The notes under the pieces were generated by a model that saw only the letters and a list, made by a program, of their open reading frames with translations, was not told the origin of the DNA and made no database searches. This document shows positions 38,661-47,828 of a DNA stretch of 64,000 nt, piece after piece. Every line of letters starts with the position of its first letter. Within the stretch, counting starts at the first letter, position 1. This DNA is from Pseudomonas sp. stari2. GTDB taxonomy: Bacteria > Pseudomonadota > Gammaproteobacteria > Pseudomonadales > Pseudomonadaceae. The stretch spans positions 4,743,501-4,807,500 of the forward strand of contig NZ_CP099760.1 of assembly GCF_040760005.1 (NCBI RefSeq), in the 5' to 3' direction. Position numbers and translations under genes: made by a program.

Positions 38661-40433
38661 ATGTGCGGATTAGCTGGCGAGTTACGCTTTGATCAACAAC
38701 CTGCAGACCTTGCAGCCATAGAGCGAATCACCCATCACCTGGCCCCTCGCGGCCCCGACGCGTGGGGCTTCCATGCCCAGGGACCGATTGCCCTGGGCCA
38801 TCGACGCCTGAAAATCATGGACCTGTCGGACGGCTCGGCGCAGCCGATGATCGACAGTCAACTGGGCCTCTCCCTGGCCTTCAATGGCGCGATCTACAAC
38901 TTCCCGGAACTGCGTGCCGAACTCGAGGCGCTCGGTTATGCGTTCTACTCGGGCGGCGACACCGAAGTGCTGCTCAAGGGTTATCACGCCTGGGGCGAAG
39001 CGCTGCTGCCGAAACTCAACGGCATGTTTGCCTTTGCCATCTGGGAGCGCGATGCCCAGCGCCTGTTCATTGCCCGCGACCGCCTCGGTGTGAAGCCGCT
39101 GTACCTGTCGCGCACCGGCCAGCGCCTGCGTTTTGCGTCAGCCCTGCCGGCACTGCTCAAGGGCGGCGACATCAACCCGATCCTCGATCCGGTGGCGCTC
39201 AACCATTACCTGAATTTCCACGCCGTGGTGCCTGCGCCGCGCACCTTGCTGGCCGGCATCGAAAAGCTGCCGCCAGCAACCTGGATGCGCATTGAAGCGG
39301 ACGGCACCACCGAGCAGAAAACCTGGTGGACCCTGCCCTACGGCCCACACGACGACGAGAAGAATCTGACCCTGGAAGACTGGCGTGACCGCGTACTCGA
39401 CAGCACTCGCGAAGCCGTAGCGATCCGCCAACGTGCGGCAGTGGATGTCGGCGTATTGCTTTCCGGCGGTGTCGATTCGAGCATGCTGGTGGGTCTGCTG
39501 CGCGAAGTCGGCGTGGAAGATCTGTCGACTTTTTCCATCGGTTTCCAGGATGCCGGTGGCGAACGCGGTGATGAGTTTCAGTACTCCGATCTGATCGCCA
39601 AACATTACGGCACCCAGCACCACCAACTTCGTATCGACGAAAAAGAGATCATCGAGCAACTGCCCGTCGCGTTCCGCGCCATGAGCGAGCCGATGGTCAG
39701 CCACGACTGCATCGCCTTCTATCTGCTGTCCCGTGAAGTGGCCAAGCACTGCAAAGTGGTACAGAGCGGCCAGGGTGCCGACGAGTTGTTCGCCGGCTAT
39801 CACTGGTATCCGCAAGTGGACGGTGCAGCCGATCCGTACGCGGCCTATCGCGAAGCGTTTTTCGACCGCAGCTACGACGATTACGCCGCCACGGTGCAGC
39901 CGAAGTGGCTGACCGCCAATGACGCTGCCGGCTACTTCGTGAAGGAACATTTCACACAACCCGGAGCCGATGCGGCAGTCGACAAGGCCCTGCGTCTGGA
40001 CAGCACGGTGATGCTGGTGGACGACCCGGTCAAACGCGTCGACAACATGACCATGGCCTGGGGCCTGGAAGCGCGCACACCGTTTCTCGACTATCGCCTG
40101 GTGGAATTGTCGGCCCGTATTCCCGGCAAATTCAAACTCCCGGACGGTGGCAAGCAGGTGTTGAAAGAAGCCGCGCGGCTGGTCATCCCGAGCGAGGTGA
40201 TCGACCGCAAGAAGGGTTACTTCCCGGTGCCCGGCCTCAAGCACCTGCAAGGCGAAACCCTGAACTGGGTGCGCGAACTGCTGCTCGATCCGAGCCAGGA
40301 TCGCGGTCTGTTCAACCCTGCCATGCTCGACAAATTGCTGACCGACCCACAAGGCCAGTTGACCCCGCTGCGCGGCTCCAAGCTGTGGCAGCTGGCGGCT
40401 CTGAATCTGTGGCTCAGCGAACAAGGAATCTGA
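38661..40433 (+). CDS. N-acetylglutaminylglutamine amidotransferase (asparagine-synthetase type)
   Basis: A 590-residue class II glutamine amidotransferase with nucleophile Cys2 (MCGLAGELRFD), glutaminase phrases HRRLKIMDLSDGSAQPM and FNGAIYNFPELR, and a C-terminal synthetase domain with PP-loop VLLSGGVDSSMLVGLL. Followed 3 bases later by the ATP-grasp synthetase and then an M42 peptidase, it is the amidotransferase of the NAGGN osmoprotectant operon, not an ordinary AsnB. NAGGN (N-acetylglutaminylglutamine amide) accumulates in Pseudomonas under osmotic stress. TAAGGA precedes the ATG. Confidence 0.93.
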   Translation: MCGLAGELRFDQQPADLAAIERITHHLAPRGPDAWGFHAQGPIALGHRRLKIMDLSDGSAQPMIDSQLGLSLAFNGAIYNFPELRAELEALGYAFYSGGDTEVLLKGYHAWGEALLPKLNGMFAFAIWERDAQRLFIARDRLGVKPLYLSRTGQRLRFASALPALLKGGDINPILDPVALNHYLNFHAVVPAPRTLLAGIEKLPPATWMRIEADGTTEQKTWWTLPYGPHDDEKNLTLEDWRDRVLDSTREAVAIRQRAAVDVGVLLSGGVDSSMLVGLLREVGVEDLSTFSIGFQDAGGERGDEFQYSDLIAKHYGTQHHQLRIDEKEIIEQLPVAFRAMSEPMVSHDCIAFYLLSREVAKHCKVVQSGQGADELFAGYHWYPQVDGAADPYAAYREAFFDRSYDDYAATVQPKWLTANDAAGYFVKEHFTQPGADAAVDKALRLDSTVMLVDDPVKRVDNMTMAWGLEARTPFLDYRLVELSARIPGKFKLPDGGKQVLKEAARLVIPSEVIDRKKGYFPVPGLKHLQGETLNWVRELLLDPSQDRGLFNPAMLDKLLTDPQGQLTPLRGSKLWQLAALNLWLSEQGI

Positions 40434-40436
40434 TCG

Positions 40437-42182
40437 ATGAAACCTCACGCCACGGCTTACAGCCAACGGCTGCTACGCGGTCAGACACCGTCCTATGAAC
40501 GTTTGCAGGCGCGTCTGGCCGAGGATGGCAACCAGCCGAGTGCCGAGCCGATTGCCGTGCATTGCGGCTGGGGCCGGTTGCTGATCGGCCACACCTTCCC
40601 TGACCCGGCGAGCCTCGCTCAGGAATTGCTCAACGAGCAGCCGGGCGAGCGCGATATCGCGTTGTACGTGGCTGCGCCACAGCAGATTCTCGGTCTGGAA
40701 CCGACTCAACTGTTTCTCGACCCCTCCGACACCTTGCGTCTGTGGTTCAGCGATTACCGTCAGGCCACACGGGTGTTTCGCGGCTTCCGCATCCGTCGTG
40801 CTCAAAGCGAAGAGGACTGGCAGGCGATCAATCAGCTGTATCAAGCGCGCGGCATGTTGCCGATCGATGCCACCCTGCTCACTCCACATCATCGGGGCGG
40901 GCCGGTGTATTGGCTGGCCGAGGACGAGGACAGCGGCGCGGTGATCGGCAGCGTCATGGGCCTCAATCATCAGAAGGCTTACAACGACCCGGAAAACGGC
41001 AGCAGCCTGTGGTGCCTGGCGGTCGATCCGCAGTGTTCGCGTCCCGGGGTCGGTGAAGTGCTGGTGCGACATCTGATCGAACACTTCATGAGCCGCGGTT
41101 TGAGCTACCTGGATCTGTCGGTGTTGCACGACAACCGTCAGGCGAAGAACCTCTACGCCAAACTCGGTTTTCGCAACCTCTCGACCTTCGCCATCAAGCG
41201 CAAGAACGGCATCAATCAGCCGCTGTTTCTCGGTCCCGGACCAGAGGCAGATTTCAATCCCTACGCGCGGATCATCGTCGAGGAAGCTCATCGACGTGGC
41301 ATCGATGTGCAAGTGGACGATGCCGATGCCGGGCTGTTCACCCTCAGCCACGGCGGTCGCCGGGTACGTTGCCGCGAATCTCTGAGCGACCTGACCAGTG
41401 CCATCAGCATGAATCTGTGCCAGGACAAAAGCCTGACCCATAAAGTGCTGAAAAACGCCGGGTTGAATGTGCCTTCACAGCAACTGGCGGCGAACGCGGA
41501 CGACAATCTGGCCTTTCTCGACGAGCACCAGCGGGTGGTGGTCAAACCGCTCGACGGTGAACAAGGCCATGGCGTGGCGGTGGATCTGCAAAGCATCGAA
41601 GAGGTGCAGAAGGCCATCGACTCAGCGAAACAGTTCGACAGCCGCGTGCTGCTCGAAAGCTTCCACGAAGGCCTCGACCTGCGGATTCTGGTGATCGGTT
41701 TCGACGTAGTCGCCGCTGCGATCCGCCGACCTGCCGAGGTGGTCGGTGACGGTCATCACTCCATCGGCGCCCTGATCGAAGCCCAGAGCCGCCGCCGGCA
41801 AGCGGCCACCAGCGGCGAAAGCAAAATCCCGCTGGACCACGAAACCCAGCGCACCCTGCACGCGGCAGGTTATGACTACAGCAGCATCCTGCCAGCCGGC
41901 GAACATCTGTTCGTGCGGCGTACTGCGAACCTGCACACCGGCGGCACTCTGGAAGACGTGACGGCCATTCTGCATCCGACCCTGGTCGATGCCGCCGTAC
42001 GTGCGGCGCGAGCGCTGGACATTCCGATGGTCGGGCTCGACCTGATGGTGCCCGCTGCCGATCAGCCGGAGTACGTGTTCATCGAAGCCAACGAACGGGC
42101 CGGCCTGGCCAACCATGAGCCGCAGCCGACGGCCGAACGGTTTGTGGATCTGTTGTTTCCACACAGTCAGCCGGCCGTTTGA
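40437..42182 (+). CDS. ngg: N-acetylglutaminylglutamine synthetase (GNAT + ATP-grasp)
   Basis: A 581-residue fusion. An N-terminal GNAT acetyltransferase (about residues 115-265, with LWCLAVDPQCSRPGVGEVLVRHL and LDLSVLHDNRQAKNLYAKLGF) is joined to a RimK/cyanophycin-type ATP-grasp ligase (about 300-575, with DKSLTHKVLKNAGLNVP and VVVKPLDGEQGHGVAVDL). It acetylates glutamine and links two glutamines; the preceding gene then amidates the dipeptide. The pairing of the two domains matches the NAGGN synthetase found throughout Pseudomonas. Confidence 0.93.
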   Translation: MKPHATAYSQRLLRGQTPSYERLQARLAEDGNQPSAEPIAVHCGWGRLLIGHTFPDPASLAQELLNEQPGERDIALYVAAPQQILGLEPTQLFLDPSDTLRLWFSDYRQATRVFRGFRIRRAQSEEDWQAINQLYQARGMLPIDATLLTPHHRGGPVYWLAEDEDSGAVIGSVMGLNHQKAYNDPENGSSLWCLAVDPQCSRPGVGEVLVRHLIEHFMSRGLSYLDLSVLHDNRQAKNLYAKLGFRNLSTFAIKRKNGINQPLFLGPGPEADFNPYARIIVEEAHRRGIDVQVDDADAGLFTLSHGGRRVRCRESLSDLTSAISMNLCQDKSLTHKVLKNAGLNVPSQQLAANADDNLAFLDEHQRVVVKPLDGEQGHGVAVDLQSIEEVQKAIDSAKQFDSRVLLESFHEGLDLRILVIGFDVVAAAIRRPAEVVGDGHHSIGALIEAQSRRRQAATSGESKIPLDHETQRTLHAAGYDYSSILPAGEHLFVRRTANLHTGGTLEDVTAILHPTLVDAAVRAARALDIPMVGLDLMVPAADQPEYVFIEANERAGLANHEPQPTAERFVDLLFPHSQPAV

Positions 42183-42196
42183 TCCCTCTTCTGCGT

Positions 42197-42221
42197 CATT
42201 CCCGCACCCAACGCGGGGATG
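42197..42221 (+). repeat. Palindromic hairpin inside the NAGGN operon
   Basis: CATTCCCGC and GCGGGGATG pair (one G-U) around ACCCAAC. It lies in the 61-base gap between ngg and the M42 peptidase gene and shares a TTCCCG-type core with hairpins at 32145 and 61794. It may protect or attenuate the mRNA. Confidence 0.5.
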
Positions 42222-42243
42222 GCGCTCCGCAACAGGAGTTTCC

Positions 42244-43434
42244 ATGACCACCCAAATTCCCGAACCGGATCTGAACTACCTGCAAAAAGTCCTGCTGGAG
42301 ATGCTCGCCATTCCCAGCCCTACCGGGTTCACCGACACCATCGTGCGTTACGTTGCCGAGCGGCTGGAAGAACTCGGCATCCCCTTCGAAATGACCCGTC
42401 GCGGCACCATCCGAGCCACCCTCAAGGGCAAGAAAAACAGCCCCGACCGCGCCGTATCGGCGCACCTGGACACCATCGGTGCCGCCGTGCGCGCGGTGAA
42501 GGACAACGGGCGCCTGACCCTGGCGCCGGTCGGTTGCTGGTCGAGCCGTTTCGCCGAGGGCAGCCGCGTCAGCCTGTTCACCGACAACGGCGTGATCCGC
42601 GGCAGCGTGTTGCCGCTGATGGCGTCCGGGCACGCCTTCAACACCGCCGTCGACGAAATGCCGATCAGTTGGGATCACGTCGAACTGCGCCTGGACGCCT
42701 ACTGCGCGACCCGCGCCGATTGCGACTCGCTGGGTATCTGCGTGGGGGATGTGGTGGCGTTCGATCCGCTGCCGGAGTTCACCGAAAGCGGTCACATCAG
42801 CGCCCGACATCTGGACGACAAGGCTGGGGTCGCCGCGTTGCTGGCAGCACTGAAAGCAATCGTCGACAGCGGCCAGGAGTTGATGATCGACTGCCATCCG
42901 CTGTTCACCATCACCGAGGAAACCGGCAGCGGCGCGGCGGCGGCCCTGCCGTGGGATGTCAGCGAGTTTGTCGGGATCGATATCGCGCCGGTCGCGCCCG
43001 GCCAGCACTCCAGCGAGCACGCGGTGAGCGTGGCGATGCAGGATTCCGGCGGGCCCTACGACTATCATTTGTCGCGGCATCTGCTGCGGTTGGCTGGCGA
43101 AAACGAGTTACCGGTGCGGCGCGACCTGTTCCGCTATTACTTCAGCGACGCCCATTCGGCCGTCACCGCTGGCCACGACATTCGCACGGCCCTGCTCGCC
43201 TTCGGCTGCGACGCGACCCACGGCTATGAACGCACGCACATCGACAGTCTGGCGGCGCTCAGTCGTTTGCTGGGGGCGTACATCCTTAGTCCGCCGGTGT
43301 TCGCCAGCGACGCACAACCGGCCAATGCGTCACTGGATCGCTTCAGTCACCAGATCGAACACGAGACACAAATGGAAAGCGACACCCGGGTGCCGTCAGT
43401 GGATAGCCTGGTGGGGCAACGCTCGGACAGTTGA
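42244..43434 (+). CDS. M42-family metallopeptidase of the NAGGN operon
   Basis: A 396-residue protein of the M42/M20 aminopeptidase type: AIPSPTGFTDTIVRYVAERL, metal-ligand His/Asp in VSAHLDTIGAAV and SARHLDDKAGVAALLAAL, Glu pair in TITEETGSGAA, and FGCDATHGYERTHIDSL near the end. It always accompanies the NAGGN synthetic genes in pseudomonads, so a role in NAGGN turnover or processing is inferred; the substrate is not proven. The start was placed at MTTQIPEPDLNYLQ with CAGGAG upstream. Confidence 0.9.
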   Translation: MTTQIPEPDLNYLQKVLLEMLAIPSPTGFTDTIVRYVAERLEELGIPFEMTRRGTIRATLKGKKNSPDRAVSAHLDTIGAAVRAVKDNGRLTLAPVGCWSSRFAEGSRVSLFTDNGVIRGSVLPLMASGHAFNTAVDEMPISWDHVELRLDAYCATRADCDSLGICVGDVVAFDPLPEFTESGHISARHLDDKAGVAALLAALKAIVDSGQELMIDCHPLFTITEETGSGAAAALPWDVSEFVGIDIAPVAPGQHSSEHAVSVAMQDSGGPYDYHLSRHLLRLAGENELPVRRDLFRYYFSDAHSAVTAGHDIRTALLAFGCDATHGYERTHIDSLAALSRLLGAYILSPPVFASDAQPANASLDRFSHQIEHETQMESDTRVPSVDSLVGQRSDS

Positions 43435-43493
43435 GTCTGGCCCTCGGCGGTCATTCGCCGTAGCATCCCGACATTGATTTAGCCGAGGTGCCC

Positions 43494-43721
43494 ATGCTGA
43501 TTCCCTACGACGCGCTCGAAGTCGACACCCTAACCCGCCTGATCGAGGATTTCGTCACCCGCGACGGCACCGACAACGGTGACGACACACCACTGGAAAC
43601 CCGCGTGTTGCGGGTTCGCCAGGCCCTGACCAAAGGCCAGGCGCTGATCGTCTTCGATCCGGAAAGCGAGCAGTGCCAGTTGATGCTCAAGCACGACGTG
43701 CCCAAGCACCTGTTCGACTGA
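43494..43721 (+). CDS. YheU family protein (UPF0270)
   Basis: A 75-residue protein beginning MLIPYDALEVDTLTRLIEDFVTRDGTDNG, the conserved opening of the YheU family. Function unknown. GAGG lies 5 bases before the ATG; a GTG two codons upstream is less likely. It follows the NAGGN operon by 59 bases and converges on the CsrA-family gene. Confidence 0.88.
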   Translation: MLIPYDALEVDTLTRLIEDFVTRDGTDNGDDTPLETRVLRVRQALTKGQALIVFDPESEQCQLMLKHDVPKHLFD

Positions 43722-43726
43722 AACGG

Positions 43727-43912
43727 TCAGCGGCCCTTGCCGTTGACCTGTTTGCGCTGGATCCGCTCGTAGACTTCGGCACGGTGCACGTTGACCTGCT
43801 TTGGCGCCTCGACGCCGAATCGCACGCTGGAGCCATTGACCGCCAGAACGCGCAAAGTGATGTTGTCGCCGATGGAAATCAGTTCACCGACAACACGGCT
43901 GAGTACAAGCAT
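43727..43912 (-). CDS. CsrA/Rsm-family RNA-binding regulator (RsmI-like paralogue)
   Basis: A 61-residue CsrA-fold protein. CsrA/Rsm dimers bind GGA in loops near ribosome-binding sites and repress translation. The fold phrases [23 protein letters not shown] and [22 protein letters not shown] are clear, and Arg44, needed for RNA contact, is present. It differs from RsmA and RsmE at several places (SRVVGE for TRRVGE; N-x-SSVRFG), which suggests the third paralogue, RsmI. The start was set at MLVLSR; a frame 5 codons longer exists. A hairpin touches its ribosome-binding site. Confidence 0.88.
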   Translation of the reverse strand: MLVLSRVVGELISIGDNITLRVLAVNGSSVRFGVEAPKQVNVHRAEVYERIQRKQVNGKGR

Positions 43913-43919
43913 GGGGGTG

Positions 43920-43945
43920 TCCTTCAAGGTTTTCGAGCCTTGAAG
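43920..43945 (-). promoter_or_regulatory. RBS-overlapping hairpin in the leader of the CsrA-family gene
   Basis: On the minus strand CTTCAAGG-CTCGAAAA-CCTTGAAG forms a perfect 8-bp stem. Its 3' arm runs into the ribosome-binding site (CCTTGAAGGA), 7 bases before the ATG. Folding would partly hide the Shine-Dalgarno. CTTGAAGGA recurs about 110 bases upstream (44031-44039). Translational control, perhaps by Rsm proteins binding AAGGA, is inferred. Confidence 0.6.
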
Positions 43946-44047
43946 ATGCGCGGCTTTCGAGCGCCCTACAATGCGCTGCGGGCAAATCAGTCAAACCCTA
44001 CACCCTCAGGCGCTTCAGCCTTCAGACGTTTCCTTCAAGTCGGTGCT

Positions 44048-44380
44048 TCAGGTCGCCGAAAACCGTGGCCCGAACAGAATCACGCTGGCCCCGATCACGC
44101 ACAAGGCAACTCCGATCCAGTCCGAACCCAGCGGACGGATGCGCTCGACCACGGCCAGCCAGCCAATCGAGGCAATGATGTAGATGCCACCGTAAGCGGC
44201 ATAGGCGCGACCGGCGTAGGTCGCTTCAACACGCGTCAACAACAGTGCAAACAAGGTCAGGCTGAGCAGCGCCGGGATCACCCACAAGGCGCTCTTGCCC
44301 TGGCGCAACCACATCCAGAAGGCGAAACAGCCGGCGATTTCGAACAACGCGGCGAGGAAAAACCACAAGTAGTTGAGCAT
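44048..44380 (-). CDS. YnfA family membrane protein (UPF0060)
   Basis: A 110-residue protein with four helices: [27 protein letters not shown], a central hydrophobic segment, [22 protein letters not shown] and [17 protein letters not shown]. This is the YnfA family, related to small multidrug-resistance transporters. Transport has been suggested in enteric bacteria; the substrate here is unknown. It lies 63 bases after the upstream SDR gene. Confidence 0.93.
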   Translation of the reverse strand: MLNYLWFFLAALFEIAGCFAFWMWLRQGKSALWVIPALLSLTLFALLLTRVEATYAGRAYAAYGGIYIIASIGWLAVVERIRPLGSDWIGVALCVIGASVILFGPRFSAT

Positions 44381-44443
44381 GCAGATGACTCGTCAGGGTG
44401 ACTGTGGCGGTCACCCTAACGACGGGGCTCTGGCGGTGCAAGT

Positions 44444-45259
44444 TCAGCCGTTGTTCTGTCTGGCCTTGGCGCGCATCTTTTCGGCCATCGCGGTCATTTC
44501 GTTGTACAGCAGCTGTGGGTTCTTCTGCTTGATCGCCCAGGCCATGCGGCCCTGTTCGTGGGGCAGGATCATGAACTCGCCGGCGGCGACCTGCTTGTAG
44601 ATGTAGTCGGCGATATCGGCGGCGGTAATCGGCGAACTTTCCAGCAGCTTGCCGACCTGAGCTTTCATGGCCGGGGTCGGACCGCGGAACGAGTCCAGCA
44701 GATTGGTCTGGAAGAACGACGGGCAAACCACATGGACACCGACTTCCTGCTGTGCCAGTTCGATCAGCAGACTTTCGGACAATGCTACGACGCCAGCCTT
44801 GGCCACGTTGTAGTTGCTCATCGCCGGACCTTGCATCAGTGCCGCCATCGAGGCGATGTTGATGATCTTGCCCTTGCTCTGTTCCAGCAGCGGCAGGAAC
44901 GCCTTGCAGCCCTTGACCACGCCCATCAGGTTGATCGCGATCTGCCAGTCCCAGTCTTCCAGCGACAGCTCGCTGAAGAATCCGCCCGAGGCCACACCGG
45001 CATTGTTGACGATGATGTCGATGCCGCCGAACTTCACTTCGCAGGCCTGGGCGAACGCGGTGAGCTGGCTGTAATCGCGCACGTCGCAGCGCTGGATGAA
45101 GCCATCGCCACCGGTCTCGCGAACCAGTTTGAGGGTTTCCTGCAGGCCCGGCTCACTGACGTCGGACAAGGCCAGTTGCCAGCCCTCACGCGCCCAGCGC
45201 AGCGCGATTTCGCGACCCAGGCCGGAGCCCGCGCCAGTGATCATCATGCGATTTTGCAT
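44444..45259 (-). CDS. SDR family oxidoreductase
   Basis: A 271-residue short-chain dehydrogenase with cofactor motif MITGAGSGLGREIALRWA, NNAG in DIIVNNAGVASGG, serine in INIASMAALMQGP and catalytic YNVAK. The C-terminal part (EFMILPHEQGRMAWAIKQKNPQLLYNEM) is typical of a Pseudomonas SDR group without known substrate. The start MQNRMMITGAG was chosen over a frame 32 codons longer that lacks family resemblance. Confidence 0.88.
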   Translation of the reverse strand: MQNRMMITGAGSGLGREIALRWAREGWQLALSDVSEPGLQETLKLVRETGGDGFIQRCDVRDYSQLTAFAQACEVKFGGIDIIVNNAGVASGGFFSELSLEDWDWQIAINLMGVVKGCKAFLPLLEQSKGKIINIASMAALMQGPAMSNYNVAKAGVVALSESLLIELAQQEVGVHVVCPSFFQTNLLDSFRGPTPAMKAQVGKLLESSPITAADIADYIYKQVAAGEFMILPHEQGRMAWAIKQKNPQLLYNEMTAMAEKMRAKARQNNG

Positions 45260-45521
45260 AACAGACAACCTTGTTGTTCCGGGGAAGATGCGCGGAGTGT
45301 AGCGAAGGATCCGGAGCGACCCACGCTCCATCAGATTGCTGAATGGCAAGAGCAAACCGTGGCATCGAACGATATAAGACCGTGAACCAAATACGTTAAA
45401 AAAACATTGAATTTTCTTTCACGCGCGCCAGTCGGAATTTGTAAGCCGTCTGGATTTAGTTCAACTTCCAGCCGCCCTTTAACAACGAGACTCCTCAGAC
45501 ACTATCAACAAGGAAATCGAC

Positions 45522-45674
45522 ATGGGCACAATTCTTATCATTATCCTGATCCTGTTGCTGATCGGTGGTCTGCCGGTCTTCCCGCACTCCAGAAGTTGGG
45601 GTTACGGTCCTTCGGGCATTATCGGCGTAGTGCTGGTTGTACTGTTGGTGCTGCTGTTGCTCGGCCGCATATGA
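45522..45674 (+). CDS. Small DUF3309-type membrane peptide
   Basis: A 50-residue protein (MGTILIIILILLLIGGLP, then FPHSRSWGYGPSG, then a second hydrophobic helix ending LLLLGRI). Two membrane helices with a short GYGPSG loop are the DUF3309 pattern, found in many proteobacteria and often in stress regulons. AAGGAAATCGAC precedes the ATG. It is followed at once by a terminator, so it is monocistronic. Function unknown. Confidence 0.85.
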   Translation: MGTILIIILILLLIGGLPVFPHSRSWGYGPSGIIGVVLVVLLVLLLLGRI

Positions 45675-45687
45675 CGTTTTGACCGAC

Positions 45688-45720
45688 AAAAAAAGAGGCC
45701 CTGAAAAGGGCCTCTTTTTT
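45688..45720. terminator. Bidirectional terminator between the DUF3309 and LTA-synthase-like genes
   Basis: AGAGGCCC and GGGCCTCT pair around TGAAAA, with a run of A before and T after. It lies between two convergent genes. Confidence 0.92.
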
Positions 45721-45734
45721 ATTGCGCGGAACGA

Positions 45735-47828
45735 TCAGTCCGGCTTGCCGTTAATCACACCGGCGGTGTTGTCGAGCAGACTCTTGGTAGCCGTCTGCAG
45801 GAACGCTTCGAGCTTGAGTTTCAGCTCAGCGGTGCGCGGTGCATCCGGAATGATTTCAGCCGAAGGATTCGCGCCCAGTTGGTACTGGTAGATCTTCGGC
45901 GCCATTTCCTTCTCTTTCGGCAGCACCAGGATCTGGTCGGCCGTCACGATGGCGGTGGTCTGCTCGCTGCCCGATGGCTTGATCACACCGAAACCGGTGT
46001 CGCCTGCCGGCAGGTTGAGCAGGTCACGACCCCAGCACTGATGACGCACTTCGCCACCCAGACGCCCCATGATGGTCGGCACGATGTCGATCTGGGTACC
46101 CACGGTGTGGTCACGGGTACCGAATTTTTCCTGGATGCCCGGTGCGATCATCAGCATCGGTACGTTGAAGCGGCCCAGATCCATTTCGGTGATTTGACGC
46201 TCGTTGCCGAAGCCGTGGTCGCCGACGATGACGAACAGGGTTTCCTTGAAGTAAGGCTCTTTACGGGCCTTCTCGAAGAACTGGCCCAGTGCCCAGTCCG
46301 CGTAACGCATGGCGGTCAAGTGCTCGTTGAGCGTGCCACGGTCGGTCACGCGCTCGACCGGCAATGGCGTCGGCAAGGCGTAAGGCGTGTGGTTGGACAG
46401 GGTTTGCAGCAGCGCGTAGAACGGCTTGCCGTTTTCCCGTGCCTTCAGTTCCACCAGACCGCGGTCGAACATGTCCTGGTCGGACACACCCCAGGTCGGA
46501 TCGGAGAACACCGGGTTGACGAAGTCATTGCGGCCAACGAAGTTGGTCATGCCCTGGTTGCTGAAGAACCCGGACTGGTTGTCCCAGGCGAAGTCACCGT
46601 TGTAGACGTAGACGTCGTCATACTTGCGCGCGCTGAGCAATTGCGGCAGGCCGGACAGTTTGTGGCTGCCTTCCGGGGTCTGCATCAGGTATTCGAAACC
46701 CGGCAGGTTCGGGAAGCACGCCATGGTGGCGAACATGCCCTGGTGGGTGTGCGTACCGTTGGAGAAGAAGCGGTCGAACAGCAGGCCTTCCTTCGACAGT
46801 TTGTCGAGGTACGGCGTGATGTTGCCCGGCGCGCCCAGAGCGCCCACCGAGTGACCGGCCATGCTTTCCATCAGGATCACGACGACGTTCTTGATCGGCA
46901 GGGTCTTGTCGGCTGGCGGCGTGTAGTCACGACGCACGGCGGCGATGTCGGCATCCACCAGTTTGTCGTCCGGCATGACCAGCATGTCGCGCACGACTTT
47001 CTGCGCCTGATCCTGCGGCAGCGTGGCTTTCCAGATGTTGTTGCGGTCTTCGCCCATTCGGTCCTTGGCTGCCGCGATCAGCGACAGGGTGCCATTGAGG
47101 CCGAGCTGGTTGGCGAAGTTCGATTCGGTGGTGTACACGTCCCCCCAGCGCAGCGGCGGGCCTTGACGCAGGGTGCCACGCACGGAGACCACACAGATCA
47201 GCAGGCACACCACGAACACGGCCAGACGCGCATACCATGGCGCCACCTGACGGGTGCCGACGTTGCCGCCGCTGAACGGGCCACGCGGACGGGTCAGACG
47301 GTCGGCACCCTTGAACGCCAGCGTCAGGATCACCGTGCCCACGGCCCAGGCCAGCAGGTAGCGCACCACCGGGAAACCGTACCAGAGCATGCTCATCACG
47401 GTTTTCGGGTCTTCCTTCACGTACTGGAACACCAGGCCGTTGAGGCGCTGGTGAAACTCGCGGTAGAAGTCCATCTCCATCAGGCCGAGGAACAGCGCGA
47501 TGCTGGAGGTCACGGTCAGCCACAGACGGAAGAACCCGCGAGCGGCCATCGCCCGGGCACTGAACAGCGCCAGGACCATCGGAACGCAGAGGTAGACCAC
47601 CAGACGCAAATCGAAGCGCAGGCCATTGGCGAAGGCTTCGAGAAAGGTCGAAGCCGGGGTGTCGAGGATCATCTCGCGGTTGTAGACCAGCAGCGCGAGG
47701 CGCAGCACGGAAAACATCACCATCATGACCAGCGCGCACAAGAGCGTGTAGGCCAGATGCGATTTGACGGTCGGTTGCAGCAGGCGACTGGAAGATCGCT
47801 GCTGATTCAGGGCGTCCGGGTTTGCCAT
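45735..47828 (-). CDS. LTA-synthase-like membrane phosphoglycerol/phosphoethanolamine transferase
   Basis: A 697-residue protein. About five N-terminal helices (AYTLLCALVMMVMFSVLRLALLVY onward) precede a large extracellular domain of the sulfatase/alkaline-phosphatase superfamily from about residue 300: VVVILMESMAGHSVGALG (metal-ligand Glu), SNGTHTHQGMFATMACFPNL (probable Thr nucleophile), and IVGDHGFGNERQ (metal-ligand Asp-His). It resembles LtaS and OpgB. Gram-negative bacteria lack lipoteichoic acid, so modification of periplasmic glucans or another glycan is more likely. The substrate is unknown. Confidence 0.85.
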   Translation of the reverse strand: MANPDALNQQRSSSRLLQPTVKSHLAYTLLCALVMMVMFSVLRLALLVYNREMILDTPASTFLEAFANGLRFDLRLVVYLCVPMVLALFSARAMAARGFFRLWLTVTSSIALFLGLMEMDFYREFHQRLNGLVFQYVKEDPKTVMSMLWYGFPVVRYLLAWAVGTVILTLAFKGADRLTRPRGPFSGGNVGTRQVAPWYARLAVFVVCLLICVVSVRGTLRQGPPLRWGDVYTTESNFANQLGLNGTLSLIAAAKDRMGEDRNNIWKATLPQDQAQKVVRDMLVMPDDKLVDADIAAVRRDYTPPADKTLPIKNVVVILMESMAGHSVGALGAPGNITPYLDKLSKEGLLFDRFFSNGTHTHQGMFATMACFPNLPGFEYLMQTPEGSHKLSGLPQLLSARKYDDVYVYNGDFAWDNQSGFFSNQGMTNFVGRNDFVNPVFSDPTWGVSDQDMFDRGLVELKARENGKPFYALLQTLSNHTPYALPTPLPVERVTDRGTLNEHLTAMRYADWALGQFFEKARKEPYFKETLFVIVGDHGFGNERQITEMDLGRFNVPMLMIAPGIQEKFGTRDHTVGTQIDIVPTIMGRLGGEVRHQCWGRDLLNLPAGDTGFGVIKPSGSEQTTAIVTADQILVLPKEKEMAPKIYQYQLGANPSAEIIPDAPRTAELKLKLEAFLQTATKSLLDNTAGVINGKPD

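Noticed and set aside
38661..40433. Ordinary asparagine synthetase (asnB)
   Set aside because: The tight linkage with the GNAT/ATP-grasp synthetase and the M42 peptidase identifies the NAGGN amidotransferase.
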